Assembly (NCBI GenBank): GCA_009363875.1 | Contig: CM018694.1 | Coordinates: 29,397,415-29,461,414, forward strand | Source of the DNA: Mikania micrantha | Taxonomy: Eukaryota > Streptophyta > Magnoliopsida > Asterales > Asteraceae | Reading direction: 5' to 3' | DNA: 64,000 nt | Shown here: positions 38,465 through 49,727 of the stretch, one piece after another | How the letters are laid out: each line of letters opens with the position of its first letter | Numbering within the stretch: the first letter of the stretch is position 1 | Translations under genes and position numbers: made by a program | The notes under the pieces: generated by a model | What the model was told of the DNA's origin: nothing | The model's input: only the letters and a program-made list of their open reading frames with translations | Databases searched by the model: none

Positions 38465-38894
38465 ATTAGTAATGGATAATATATTATTATTATTCAAGAA
38501 ATTGGGCCTGTGATTTATTTATATGTATGTATCAATTATCTCAGTAACTTTTGGTCCACACGTGAATTAAATATCCAGCCCAATTTGAGTCTTTAATTGG
38601 ATCTGACGGTTTCCACATACATATACAAGAAGGCATGCTCAGTTATTTTCTTTTAATTGCAGAAGTTCTAGGGCACACTTTCTCTTCAACAATATTTCAA
38701 TCTGTTCTCGATTTTCTTCTTGGTTTTATCCGATAAAACGGTATCTAGTGCGAGAAATTGATTTTATCTGACAGTGATAAAATCGCGACTCCAAGACAAT
38801 CCAAGATTTGGTGTTTTTATTGTTGTTCAATATCATTCATCATTTCCAAATTCTTACAAGGTTCCAGTTAAAGTTAACTTCAGCAACTACAACA
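38249..38894 (+). repeat. Copia 3' LTR (about 646 bp)
   Basis: Starts TGTTGGTAATTTT after the polypurine tract. The right end is placed at ACTACAACA (38894) because CAACA is the inverse of TGTTG. No 5' partner is in the window, so the end is tentative. It contains an AAT/ATT microsatellite palindrome. Confidence 0.5.
38385..38462. repeat. (AAT)n(ATT)n inverted microsatellite
   Basis: About 45 bases of AAT repeats run directly into about 27 bases of ATT repeats, so the tract can fold on itself. Lies within the copia LTR. Confidence 0.9.
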
Positions 38895-39247
38895 ATAAGC
38901 AACCATTGTCTCGATGCTTACAAAAACAACGATGAGTCTCGTAAACCCTCTTTTAACTCTTTAGCATACAAAGCATCCGATATTATAATACTAAAACATA
39001 TCATAACAATTTCAAAACATATGATATGCTTAAGTGTTATATGTGTGAATATATTTTATTGTACGATTTTATACAATTACATGCGTTATATCACTTAAGT
39101 CTTTGCCCCTATACCAAATCTAGTGAACCCACGTGTGTGGGTCAAATGCGTAAGCAAATGTAGTACTATCGGGCTGACAACCTCATTCATTGAGAGGGTT
39201 GCACCTGTCGTGTGGCGAATGCCAGTTATCACTCATTTATTTTCATG
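38895..39247. other. Spacer between copia and hAT elements
   Basis: Non-coding; I see no gene. Phrases such as GGGCTGACAACC and GTGTGGCGAATGCC hint at old LTR sequence. Confidence 0.3.
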
Positions 39248-39255
39248 AAAGGAGC

Positions 39256-40340
39256 TAGAGATGGTCATCTAAACCGGTTTGGGTTTAGAAACCGATTCCC
39301 AAACCGAACCGAACCCGTTCCCAAAACCAGCTTCGTCGAAACCGATTCCAAACCGACCCTAACCGTCGGTTCCCATACCGGTTTGGGATGCGAACATTGT
39401 AAACCGAACCGGCCTGAACCGATTCACCAAACCGGTTCTAACGGGTATATCGAGCTGAACGAAAAGTTACTGTTTTTTTCCCAAATATGACCGTTTTTTT
39501 TACCATTTTTTTCCATTTTTTCGCATTTTAGTCCCCCAATAATTAGTATAAATAAGTATTGGTTGTTTTCGTTTAATCACACTACTAAAAAACGTTCTAT
39601 ACACTTGCAAAATCGCTCTCTACACTTGCAAAAACAAAAAACCCTCTCGTCTCTAACTTCTCAAAACGTTCCTCTCAAATGGCTTCATGAAGTGGTAACT
39701 CCTCAGTTGGTTGTGGTGCATCTTCCATCCTTCGAGTTGTTGAAGTTATCCCTACGAAGAGGAACCCGAAAATTTGGTGCAACTTTGATTTATGTGTTAT
39801 GTCAAGCGGCCCGAACAAAGCGCAATGCAACTTTTGTGGTGCTTTATTTAAACACAATGCTAGTATCACTTTGTAGAACCATATGGAGCAGAAATATTGT
39901 AATGCTTTGAAAAACCAAGTGTCATGAGGTCAAATTTCAATGACGAATGAAGGAAATGTGTGCGTATAGAGTTGAAGTGGTTCGAGAGCAAATGGCGCAT
40001 TTTTTTTATTTTTATTTTTTTTTTATGAATTTATGAATTGTTTATTTGTATTTTTATTTTTCAAGATAATGAAATATTTCATTAAGTTTTTTTATATTTT
40101 ATGTTTGAGTTAAGTAATTGTTTAAATGTTTAATTTAAGTAATTGTTTAAAATTGTTTTAAAAAAATAAAAATAACCAAACCTGTTTCTACCTGGTCCGA
40201 ATCGGTTCCTACAGGTTTGACTATAACTCCTTCAAAACCGGTTACTAAACCGGACCGGTTTATGGCCAAACCGGTTTTATCCACATTATTAAAAACCGAA
40301 CCGGTTTGCGAAAAAAAAAAACCCGGTTTGTACACCACTA
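39256..40340 (+). mobile_element. Non-autonomous hAT transposon (1085 bp)
   Basis: 8-bp target duplication AAAGGAGC at 39248-39255 and 40341-40348. Imperfect terminal inverted repeats: left TAGAGATGGTCATC, right (reverse complement) TAGTGGTGTACAAACC. Subterminal regions are packed with AAACCGG/CCGGTTT on both sides, typical of hAT ends. The interior holds a broken BED-finger exon and A/T-rich filler; the rest of the transposase is missing. Confidence 0.88.
39679..39927 (+). pseudogene. BED zinc-finger exon of a hAT transposase, broken
   Basis: In this frame: MAS, stop, SGNSSVGCGASS.., then PTKRNPKIWCNFDL, KAQCNFCGALFKHNASITL, stop, NHMEQKYCNALKNQ. The W-F pair, C-x2-C and H-x5-C fit the BED DNA-binding finger at the N terminus of hAT transposases. 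Two in-frame stops (after residue 3 and after ITL) and the absence of the catalytic and dimerisation domains make it inactive. A longer overlapping frame at 39563-39910 is a shadow. Confidence 0.75.
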
Positions 40341-40348
40341 AAAGGAGC

Positions 40349-40649
40349 TATAAGTGGGCCTCATGGTTATTTTATACATATCATTGTGTACAATTGAAAT
40401 TCTCTATAAGCGATAAGCAATCTTATGTTTGAGACCATTGATGAATTCGAGTCAACTTTTGCACCGGTTGTCGGATAACTGATAAATTTAGGACTTCTCT
40501 TACTCCTAAGATCACAAAAACTTTGATTTGTGTGTAAAGATTGGCTACGGTCTACAGCGTCAGATTCGCAAGATTATAGGATGCATGGTTAAAAACTAGA
40601 AGAGTTAAGTGAAAATTTGGAGAACATTGTAGGTGGTAGGATTGGGTTC
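40349..40649. other. Short spacer
   Basis: Continuation of the sequence split by the hAT insertion; nothing recognisable. Confidence 0.3.
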
Positions 40650-41962
40650 CAATAAATAGTCTAGTTATCCTAAAAAGGCTAAGAAAGATTATTAACCATT
40701 AGATCATGAGATCAAATTTAAGATGGAAAATTTAAAATTTAAGAGGGAAAAGTTGTTAGACGGTAATTTAGTCATAACCACTTTTCCCCCTTATTTTTTA
40801 AACGTTCATAACTTTTACATACGAAATTATTTTTTAAAAAAATATATATCATAAAAACGAACATTTTTTTGTCTTTAAAATGAATATAATTTTGTTATAA
40901 AAAATAAAAAATACTCTGCTCATTGTGTCTAATTATCGTCATTGTGTCTTTTTTAAACGTTTGTGCATAATTATCTTCTTGTGTTTTTCTTACAGGTAAT
41001 TGTGTCTATTTTACAGGTAATTGTGTCTTTTTAAAAGATAATTGTGTTATTCATACTCGTCATTATGTCATTCTTGCTTAACATTATGTATTCTGCAACA
41101 TTATTGTGTTTTAAATTGTTCATAAAAACACAATATTGAGCAGAAACACAAAAGACACAATGATCTATACAAAAGACACAATAACCTATACAAAAGACAC
41201 AATGACCTGTACAAAATTGTTATACTCATCATTGTGTCTTTTTTACAGGTAATTGTGTCTTTATTTAAAGATCATTGTGTTATTAATACTCGTCATTGTG
41301 TCATCATTGTTTAATATTATGTATTATGCAACATTATTGTGTCTTAAATTGTTTAGGAAAACACAACATTGAAAAGAAACATGAAAGACACAATGACATG
41401 TACAAAAGACACAATGACCTAAACAAAAGACACAATGACCTGTACAAAATTGTTCATACTCGTCTTTGTGTCTTTATTATAGGTAATTGTGTCTTTTTTA
41501 AGATCATTGTGTTATTCATAATCTTCATTGTGTTATCCTTGCTTGACATCATGTATTATGCGACATTATTGTGTCGTAAAATGTTCAGGAAAACACAACA
41601 TTGAGCAACAACATAAAAGAAACAATAACTTGCACAAAAGACACAATGAACTACACAAAAGACACAATGACTTGCACAAAAGACACAATGACGTAAAAAA
41701 ACATAACATTTTCTATAGCAATACACTGCTAATTTTGAAGATAAAAAAATGCTCGTTTTTTTGGTATATTTTTTTTTCAAAAAATAATTTCGTATGTAGA
41801 AGTTACGAACGTTTAAAGAAAGTGGGGGAACTTGATAAAAAGTCAACAAAAGTAGTCATTTTTAAAATACCTCCAACAACTTGATTTAATCATAGTCATT
41901 GATTAATAATCTAACGGCTCAAGATCCTTCTTAGGCTTTTTAGGTTAAGAAGCTTATTTAGT
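40650..41962. mobile_element. Foldback/long-TIR element 1
   Basis: Long imperfect inverted repeats: about 40651-40690 pairs with about 41926-41959 (core CCTAAAAAGGCTAAGAA), and 40800-40872 pairs with 41743-41815 (core ACATACGAAATTATTTTTT). The interior consists of many copies of TCATTGTGTCTTTT in the left half and AAAAGACACAATGA in the right half, so the whole unit can fold. Frames of 102 and 118 residues here are low-complexity products of the repeat. No transposase; no clear target duplication. Confidence 0.72.
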
Positions 41963-43076
41963 TTAACTTAACCCGTAGATGGTAATATTGTTATTTATTT
42001 ATTTATATCGTATATGATTCATCCTTAACTATTTACATAACAATTAACATATATGATTATATATATGTTTGACTTTTTGGGTGAAAGCTTTATTGATTAT
42101 ATGATATTTTTCCACAACAGCAATTAACTATTATTTAATATCCTAATTTTAACAACCACATATTCCCTATTGAAAAACGTAATTGAACATGAAAAATCAA
42201 ATTTCTCAAAAGTCCATGAGTGAATTAAGTGGATGACTTAAGCAGTGACGTTTGAATATTCTTACCTTTTTCTTCCCCTTCAAATAATGTGCATCTACTT
42301 TGATTTATGGATGCTAGAACGTGATCAACAACTTTCTATCAATATAAACATCTCCAATTTGAATGAAGGTCGTCTTCTGATTAATGATATCTACAACTAA
42401 ATCTTATATTTGTGAAATCAATCTAACCGCCTGCTCAAAAATCATATATTGCTTAATGGAATAGATCTTTGAAGTAGTTAATTTGGTGACTTTTCCAAAA
42501 ATTAAGTACCACATGTTCCCTTATTTAATTATTATTTTTCTTATTTTACTTTTTTCTTTACAATATAACAATAACTAAGCACCACAAAGTCACTAGCGTA
42601 GTCTATGCTTCAACTATTGTTCTAGTTCTATACATACCCGTTACTTTCAGACGATATAACAATGATTAAAGACCACAAATATACTCTCTATCTAACCTTA
42701 AATTATTCTAGACAATTTCTTTCAAAATTTTAAGAAATGTGATACCCGTTACTTTCAGACGATATAACAATGATTAAAGACCACAAATATACTCTCTGTC
42801 AAACTTTAAATTATTCTAGACAATTTCTTTCAAAATTTTAAGAAATGTGTGTGGAGCACATTAAAGATTATTAAGAAATGTGTGGCTATTTTGGAATTTT
42901 CCCTCTTTCCACAACGTTCCATCTACATCTTCTCAACACATATTATCTGCTATAATTTTTAACAACCACTTGTTCCCTTTCAAAAATAAATGAGAACAAA
43001 AACCCAAACAAGCAAAAACGGAAAGGCCGAGTAAGTTAAACACATGATTTAAGCGCAAACATCATCCATATATATA
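41963..43076. other. Upstream region of the UGT gene
   Basis: A/T-rich and non-coding. It contains a 108-bp tandem duplication (42635-42850). No other gene seen. Confidence 0.4.
42635..42850. repeat. 108-bp tandem duplication, two copies
   Basis: TACCCGTTACTTTCAGACG begins each copy, at 42635 and 42743. The copies differ at a few bases only (for example TATCTAACC versus TGTCAAAC). Confidence 0.9.
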
Positions 43077-43497
43077 CAGGGGGAGGTTCTATAAAAAACC
43101 TTCATATTTGAGTAAACTTAGAAAAACAATCACAATTGTTATTAATCAATTTCGTTTTTCATTTTTTATTTTATATTTTGTTTTATTATAAGGATAGATT
43201 TGTTAAAAAAAGACATAAATAAAAAATATATGTAATTCACGTTATTGCATATATGTAACTCATTGATTACATATATATGTAACTTGTAAACTACATATAT
43301 GAGTTACATATACGTAACTTTATTGGTTACATATACGTAATTTTGTGATGTACATATTTTTATTACAAAAATTTTTTTGTTTATAACATTTCTAAGCTAA
43401 TAATAAAAAATCATGAAATTTTTTTTTTTAAAAATGATTAGTTAGTAGGAGTTTTCTTGGTTTTTCTCTAAAGTGAGGAGTTTTCTTTTGAACCCTC

Positions 43498-43500
<3 letters not shown>
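43077..43500. mobile_element. MITE in the UGT promoter region
   Basis: Imperfect terminal inverted repeats: left GGGGGAGGTTCTATAAAAAA, right (reverse complement) GGAGAGGGTTCAAAAGAAAA. It is flanked by ATATATATA on both sides (43068-43076 and from 43502), which could be a 9-bp target duplication of the Mutator type or simply the surrounding TA tract. The interior contains repeated GTTACATATACGTAA-like palindromes. Non-coding. Confidence 0.65.

Positions 43501-43501
<1 letters not shown>

Positions 43502-43560
<59 letters not shown>
43502..43560. repeat. (TA)n microsatellite, about 30 repeats, in the UGT core promoter
   Basis: Uninterrupted TA from 43502 to about 43560, ending 49 bases before the UGT ATG, followed by TTTGTGTGTGTATTAG. 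It occupies the position expected for the TATA box or start site. Confidence 0.9.
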
Positions 43561-43565
<5 letters not shown>

Positions 43566-43609
43566 GTGTGTATTAGAACCAAACACAGATTTTTGGTACC
43601 CAAAAAAAA

Positions 43610-45037
43610 ATGTTGACTTCAGAGCTTATTTTCATCCCATCTCCCGGTGCAGGCCACTTGCCGCCTACGCTGGAGCTCGCAAAGCTTCTGCTACAACGCG
43701 ATCAACGACTTTCAGCCACCATCATCATGATGAACATATCCTTTGGAGCAAAAAACAGCACTGAAACACGACCTTGTAATCCCCGTCTACGTTTCATCGA
43801 CATCCCCTGTGATGATTCCACTATGGCCCTCGTGACACCCAAATCTTTTCTATTTTCCTTCATCCAACACCACAAGCCTCATGTTAGAGACATAGTCCGA
43901 GGCATCATCGAGTCTAACTCGGTTCGACTTGTTGGGTTTGTTCTGGACATGTTTTGCACGGCCATGACTGATGTTGCAAACGAATTTGGAGCTCCAACTT
44001 ACACTTATTTCACATCAGGTGCAACCACACTGGGGTTGATGCTTTACCTTCAGGCCAGACTTGACCATGAAGGCTACGATATTATTGGGTTGAAAAATTC
44101 TGAATCAAAGTTGTGTGCTCCAAGCTTTATCAACCCAGTTCCTGCTAAGGTGTTACCAAAATCATTATTCGATAAGGAAGGTGGTTCGAAAGAGTTTCTC
44201 AGACTCATGGGAAGGTTCCGCGAGTCAAAGGGTATAATAGTGAATTCATGTCTAGAGCTTGAAACCCACGGAGTGGAATACCTTCTACGCAAAGATAATG
44301 ACATCCCACCGGTGTTTGCGGTAGGGCCGATTGTGAATCTAGAAAACAAGAAAGACGACACTAAAAATGATGAGATTATGAGGTGGCTAAATGAGCAACC
44401 GGAGAGCTCAGTAGTGTTCTTATGCTTTGGAAGCATGGGCAGCTTCAATGAGAAACAAGTTAAGGAAATTGCAGTCGCGATTGAACGGAGTGGACATAGG
44501 TTTCTATGGTCACTCCGTCGTCCGACACCGAAAGAGACAATGGAGTATCCCAAGGAATATGAAAACGTGGAAGAGGTACTTCCAGAGGGATTCCTCGAAC
44601 GCACATCGAGTTTCGGGAAGGTGATCGGTTGGGCGCCACAGATAGCAGTGTTGTCCCACCCGTCAGTCGGTGGGTTCGTGTCACACTGTGGGTGGAACTC
44701 GACATTGGAGAGTATATGCTGGTGTGGTGTTCCGATGGCTGCTTGGCCATTGTATGCGGAACAACAACTGAATGCTTTTCTACTGGTGGTGGAACTTGGA
44801 ATGGCTGTGGAGATTCGGATGGATTACCAGACAGAAGCTAGAACCGGTGTTAGCGACGGGATGATGGTAACGGCAAAGGAGATTGAAGATGGGATTAGGA
44901 AATTGATGAGTGATGGTGAGTTGAGAAAGAAGGTGAAAGACATGAAAGAGAAAAGTAGAGCTTCAATTGTTGAGGGTGGATCTGCTCACACGTCAATTGG
45001 AAATTTAATCAATGATCTAATGAATGTAACAATTTAA
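43610..45037 (+). CDS. UDP-glycosyltransferase, UGT71E-like
   Basis: Cytosolic family 1 glycosyltransferase that moves a sugar, usually glucose, from UDP-sugar to hydroxyl groups of small molecules such as phenolics, flavonoids or terpenoids; the actual acceptor cannot be read from sequence. 475 residues in one exon, the usual length. N-terminal acceptor domain: MLTSELIFIPSPGAGHLPP with catalytic His16, and VLDMF with the partner Asp113. C-terminal donor domain carries the PSPG box, Trp341 to Gln385: WAPQIAVLSHPSVGGF, HCGWNSTLES, GVPMAAWPLYAEQ. It closely resembles composite-family UGT71E enzymes as I remember them, including MRWLNEQPESSVVFLCFGSMG. Odd: the PSPG box is 45 residues, with ESICWCGVP where ESMWCGVP-type spacing is usual, a one-residue insertion. 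No stop or frameshift. The start matches the family N terminus. Flanked by foldback elements, with a MITE and (TA)n tract in the promoter. Confidence 0.95.
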   Translation: MLTSELIFIPSPGAGHLPPTLELAKLLLQRDQRLSATIIMMNISFGAKNSTETRPCNPRLRFIDIPCDDSTMALVTPKSFLFSFIQHHKPHVRDIVRGIIESNSVRLVGFVLDMFCTAMTDVANEFGAPTYTYFTSGATTLGLMLYLQARLDHEGYDIIGLKNSESKLCAPSFINPVPAKVLPKSLFDKEGGSKEFLRLMGRFRESKGIIVNSCLELETHGVEYLLRKDNDIPPVFAVGPIVNLENKKDDTKNDEIMRWLNEQPESSVVFLCFGSMGSFNEKQVKEIAVAIERSGHRFLWSLRRPTPKETMEYPKEYENVEEVLPEGFLERTSSFGKVIGWAPQIAVLSHPSVGGFVSHCGWNSTLESICWCGVPMAAWPLYAEQQLNAFLLVVELGMAVEIRMDYQTEARTGVSDGMMVTAKEIEDGIRKLMSDGELRKKVKDMKEKSRASIVEGGSAHTSIGNLINDLMNVTI

Positions 45038-45076
45038 ATGATCGAATTGAATGTCTTTTTTTTCCCTTAAAGATAT

Positions 45077-45082
45077 AATAAA
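45077..45082 (+). terminator. Polyadenylation signal AATAAA of the UGT gene
   Basis: AATAAA lies 40 bases after the stop codon, the usual distance for a plant near-upstream element. Confidence 0.5.
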
Positions 45083-45183
45083 ATATTTAAATATGTATAT
45101 GTGTATATTGTACTATCTCATTCTGTGATAATCTCTCGTTTATAATTATTATATTATTACTCAATACACACACACATATATAC

Positions 45184-46467
45184 GGGAGGGATATTTTAAA
45201 AAGGAAAAAAACTGTGAGAAGCAATCCTGAACGTAGATCTGTGGTGTTTTACGGTCAGAATTGTGTGGTGGCAATTCTGTAATTAGTATGGTGTTTGAAA
45301 GTCGCGGGATGGGCATAAACGTAATTTGGTGTTTTTTGAAAATGAAACAGAAACCGCAACCTTCATAGTTGTATGGTGTTTTTTTGTTTGTGGTATTTTT
45401 GTCAAGTTATGGTGTTATAATGTATTTCTTATTGATCTATCCTGATATATGGCGTTGAACATTTGTTAAATTTTATGGCGTTTTATATTTTATGGTGTTT
45501 TGAACTTCGTTAAATTTTAGTTGTGAGATTATTGGTTTTTTGAACATTCGTTAAATTTTATGGCGTTTTAGACTTATCAGTTCACGTTAAAACACCGTAG
45601 CGCATAAAATTATTTGAAATACAGAATATTTGACTTATTAAAAGACTTCATCCGAACAAATATATAATCTGAAAAACACCTTAAACTTTAAACTACGTAT
45701 ATAACCACCATTAAAACACCTTACATGTGTATAAAATCAAAAAACAGAGCATTATTTAAAAAAAACACCACAAATTTTTAAAATATCATGGTGATTAGGG
45801 CTTTTGGATTCAAAATAAGTTGTAATACTTGGATTCAAAAACCCCATACAATCCAAAAAAACACAATACATTCTGAAAAAACATCATACAATTTGAAAAA
45901 CACCATAATATCAAAAAATAGAGCATACAACATACGAAATAACACCATACAATCTGAAAAACACCATACAATCTGAAAAACACCATACAATCTAAAAAAC
46001 ACCATACAATCCAAAAAACATAATACAATCTGAAAAAACATCATACAATTTGAAAAACACCATAATATCAAAAAACAGAGCATACAACATACGAAATAAC
46101 ACCATACAATCTGAAAAACACCATACAATCTGAAAAACACTATACAATCTAAAAAACACCATAACCTTGCGTATCTTTTGTGTTCGATTCCATCACGTCG
46201 TTACCCCCAAAAAACTAAACGATTATTCGCCAGATGAAATTAGAATCATATAATCAATTACAATCTGTGATTTCTTCTTGTAATCGATAATTGATTTGGA
46301 TTTTTAAAATTTTTTAGCAAGAATCATGGTATTTTCCCAAAATAACCGCCAACAAAAATGAGAACAAATTACGTTAATACTCATATCTTGTAAACATTGA
46401 AAAATACACATGTATGGCTTGGATTACTTCTCACACTTTTTATGGTTTTAAAACTTTTTAGTCAAAC
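45184..46467. mobile_element. Foldback/long-TIR element 2
   Basis: Terminal regions are inverted copies: left about 45193-45227 (CTGTGAGAAGCAATCC) against right about 46419-46460 (reverse complement GTGTGAGAAGTAATCC). The left half carries scattered TATGGTGTTTT/GGCGTTTT words and the right half the inverse AAACACCATA, in tandem. The build is the same as element 1 at 40650-41962 but the sequence differs. No transposase seen. Confidence 0.65.
45838..46165. repeat. Minisatellite of about 19 bp with higher-order duplication
   Basis: Unit close to AACACCATACAATCTGAAA, many copies. A larger block containing CATAATATCAAAAAA..GAGCATACAACATACG occurs twice (about 45860-45955 and 46022-46115), so the array grew by block duplication as well. 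Minus-strand frames here are repeat artefacts (CMVFFRLYGVF repeats). Confidence 0.85.
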
Positions 46468-46675
46468 CTTAATCTATATATAATAGAAACGTTCAATTGA
46501 ATCATATGGTCTCATATAATAAATAAAATGGTTTAATTTATAAAATATGATTATTCGATGAGTTAATATTAGAAATAATTGTTCAACAATATAGCTTTCA
46601 TTCTAACAAATAGGTATAGGATGAAACAATTATTCGAAATAGTTGGGGTCTAAGCGAACGTTAAGTTTAATCGTT

Positions 46676-46827
<152 letters not shown>

Positions 46828-46869
46828 GAAGTTATATTTGATCTTAATCAGTTTTAATGAAACTTAGAT

Positions 46870-48487
46870 CTATACGTAGAGAAAAATAAATAGAATCTAA
46901 TCGTATATTTATATTTTTATAAAACGTGATATCTTAAGACACGTATGACAAAAACAAAATGTAATGCTAATTAGTTATGATAATATAATAATAATAATTA
47001 TAAAAAATATAAGAAAAGTGCACGTGTGGTTTGTGTAAGCTGGATGACATTTCAATTGTGTGGATAAGATTGTATATCTTCAAATTGAAGATTTCATATT
47101 TCCTACACAAATAAGTCGGTTTGTTCAATAAAGCCTATAAATATAATTTGAGCTCATAAAGCTTTCATTTAAATCTGAGAAAATATTTAGACGAAATCTT
47201 GGTTAGTTCAACAAAAGAATGAACTCCTATAAATCAAAGAAAGTTCGATCGCATAGTACCGTTACGTATTCAATGATCTCTATGTAGAAGTAACTAGACG
47301 TTTGGTTATGTACATCAGTCTTTTAATGCATAGGGTTAGGGTTACGATCTGACCCTATACATATACATACACACACACAAATATTACTTTGATTATGATT
47401 TATATTAGGAACAGAAAAACAAACAGGAATCATCCGTTCGAGGTACTTATATGAATAGGTTAAGCAGAAACATTGTCAAATTTTATTAAGAAGTTCTAAG
47501 CCGTCACCCAACAAACCAAAAATCTAGGTGAATACATTTAACTTGTTTTTAATTATAAATGAATTTTTTTGAGCATTGTATGTTTAAACTTTGACGCATA
47601 AAGGGATACTATGTGACCAGCATTTTGGGTCATTAGTATACGTATGATTAGCAAATTTATCCGCATATGGGTAAAATTCTCATATGTGGCTGGTAGCGTG
47701 AGCTGGAAGGTTATACTTAAGACACACTCCGCAGGAAACCTAACCAGTGACGGGCTGTGGACTGGAGGGAACAATTGTAAGACACACTCTGTTGTTTCCT
47801 AACCAGTGGCGTGATAGTACAAGCCAGGGTATAAAGTGGTTATATCGATCAGTGAAATAACCTACTAAATGTGTAGTATTACCAATGTTAATTATGGTTA
47901 AAGGACCGAACATGCCATGTTTACATATTGAGTCTGTTATTTGTATTCACCAACATTATGTTAATGTTTTATTTTTTAAAAAAAAATTCAGGAAATAATG
48001 AAAATGTAAAAGAGAAACAATATTAAAGATTCTTGGCCTATGATGCCTTGAATAAAATATTGTGATGAGACCGTGGAGCTATTGGAGCTATGCCTCCAAG
48101 TCATGTATAAACCGGATATTATAAAATTATTTGAAATTATGTGTTTAAAAATCCAGTTTACAATAATATGAAATGATGGTGTTTATACCTAAAAGTATGA
48201 AATTTTATGAAATCCTAAAAAGTTATTTACAAATAACGAAATGTGGTTTTTCATACCTATGCGTATGAATCATTTAGAAAACATGAAATATGGTTTTCAC
48301 ATCTATGCATGTGAGTTATTTATGAAACATGAAAAAATAACGAATTCTGCTGCGTAAAATTATGAATTCATGAAATAACGCTTTCGCTTAAAACATATAA
48401 AAAAGAGTAATAAGCTCTGACGGAGACATATTCATAAAACCAATTCGTGTCACAACGCCCGGGCCACCGAGAGCGCGGGGTGTAACA
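46870..48487 (+). repeat. LTR fragment or solo LTR
   Basis: The right end GAGCGCGGGGTGTAACA (48471-48487) is a gypsy-type LTR terminus like GGGGTGTTACA of the nested element. No primer site follows, so it is solo or truncated. The left end cannot be placed. A short internal duplication (AAGACACACTC with CCTAACCAGTG, about 47710-47750 and 47780-47810) is visible. No coding sequence. Confidence 0.4.
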
Positions 48488-48714
48488 TATATGTATGTAT
48501 GTATACATGTCTCTATGTGTTTGTAGAGTAAGAGTACGTTATTAACTCCTCTTAATCACGGAAACCCGATTAAATCTGATAAGATCAACCCAAATCTTTT
48601 GGGGATTTTTTCAAAATCTTTATTATACATATAAAATACTATGTTTTTTTTTTGTGTTTATGCAAATTTATCACTGTTTGAAATTTAAAATAAGTGTAAA
48701 TTTGTGTCACACTA
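48488..48714. other. Spacer left of element B
   Basis: A/T-rich, starts with ATGTATGTATGTATAC microsatellite-like DNA. Nothing else recognised. Confidence 0.35.
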
Positions 48715-49055
48715 TGTCACACCCCCAAATTCCCACTTGTGGCAAACGTCCACGTGGATGTGACGTGTCCAGAATCACAGCTCAAGGTCATATAGAACAC
48801 CTCTATATGCGTTTCCAAATCCAATGTTTGACACATACACAAAATAAAGTAGATTGCAGCGGAATAAAAGTTATCATAGCAGCGGAAATAATATGTTTGA
48901 AAACATGCAGCGGAAAATAATAAGTTTAATACAACATTTTCTTAACAGCGAAAGTTAAATTGTTTTCGAAAACTAATCATAAACAGAAATGCATGAGATT
49001 CCTAATGCTCGTTCCTTAGTGTGCGCATTCCTGTTATCCATAGCTTGCTAGTTAC

Positions 49056-49527
49056 CTGAGAATACAAGTTAGAAAAGTGTCAACACAATGGTTGGTGAGT
49101 TCACAGGTTTTGATATACATATAGTAATGAAAGTGTGTCATGCGGTTTATCAAATGTTAGTACCGAGCCCTAGGCCCAAAGTGTCAGTGCGTCACTACCG
49201 AACTAGACTTGTTTGTCCTTGCCTCCGCTATGTCTCGTATACATAGCAAGTTAGGTCAGAATTTGCACGGGTTATGACATCCAGTCAACATAGTGCCCCG
49301 TGGGGTTAGTCATTCCCTAATGGATCCATCCAAATCTACCACGTTGTTCGTACATTAACGGTAAGACTTTGTGAGGGCTTAATACGAGTTCAACACTTAA
49401 TGTTTGTCCAATAAACCAGCATACACAAAAATGTTTGTAATAGTAATAATGTTTGACTCGATGCAACTAGTATTCTCCCCCTATTTAAAAGCGTTTGAAA
49501 AAGAGTAAAGAGGGGCCGTAAACTCAC
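49056..49527 (-). promoter_or_regulatory. Putative LTR leader intron of element B
   Basis: Minus strand: donor AAG|GTGAGT at 49528/49527, acceptor TTCTCAG ending at 49056; 472 bases. Both flanking blocks are conserved in element A and in the LARD. Splicing itself is inferred. Confidence 0.4.
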
Positions 49528-49727
49528 CTTAGTTATGAAGTGGTGTGTAAGCGTAAGCTCCTAAACGTCAAGTAGCACGTCGGTCACCGGCAACCTATAT
49601 CGTATACCGTATGTGAGTTCGCGTAAGTGACCGTGCTAGTGTTAGTGCTCGTGTTTGTGCCCAACAACCCTTGGTTGTTCATGTTTGCCCGTGTCGGTCC
49701 ATAATGACCGTGTTTGCTCGTGTTGGT

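Noticed and set aside
39563..39910. 115-residue frame in the hAT element
   Set aside because: The BED finger is in a different frame (39679-39927); this one shows no domain.
40940..41700. Possible CRISPR-like array from regular short repeats
   Set aside because: The repeats have no unique spacers, flip orientation midway and lie within long inverted ends, so a foldback transposon explains them.
41296..41884. Frames of 102 and 118 residues rich in RHNDLHK-type repeats
   Set aside because: Translation of tandem AAAGACACAATGA repeats inside a foldback element, not a gene.
44074..44841. Minus- and plus-strand frames inside the UGT gene
   Set aside because: Shadows of the real UGT reading frame.
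45810..46140. Minus-strand frames of 72 and 101 residues resembling membrane proteins
   Set aside because: Phe/Cys/Val-rich text is the translation of the 19-bp minisatellite.
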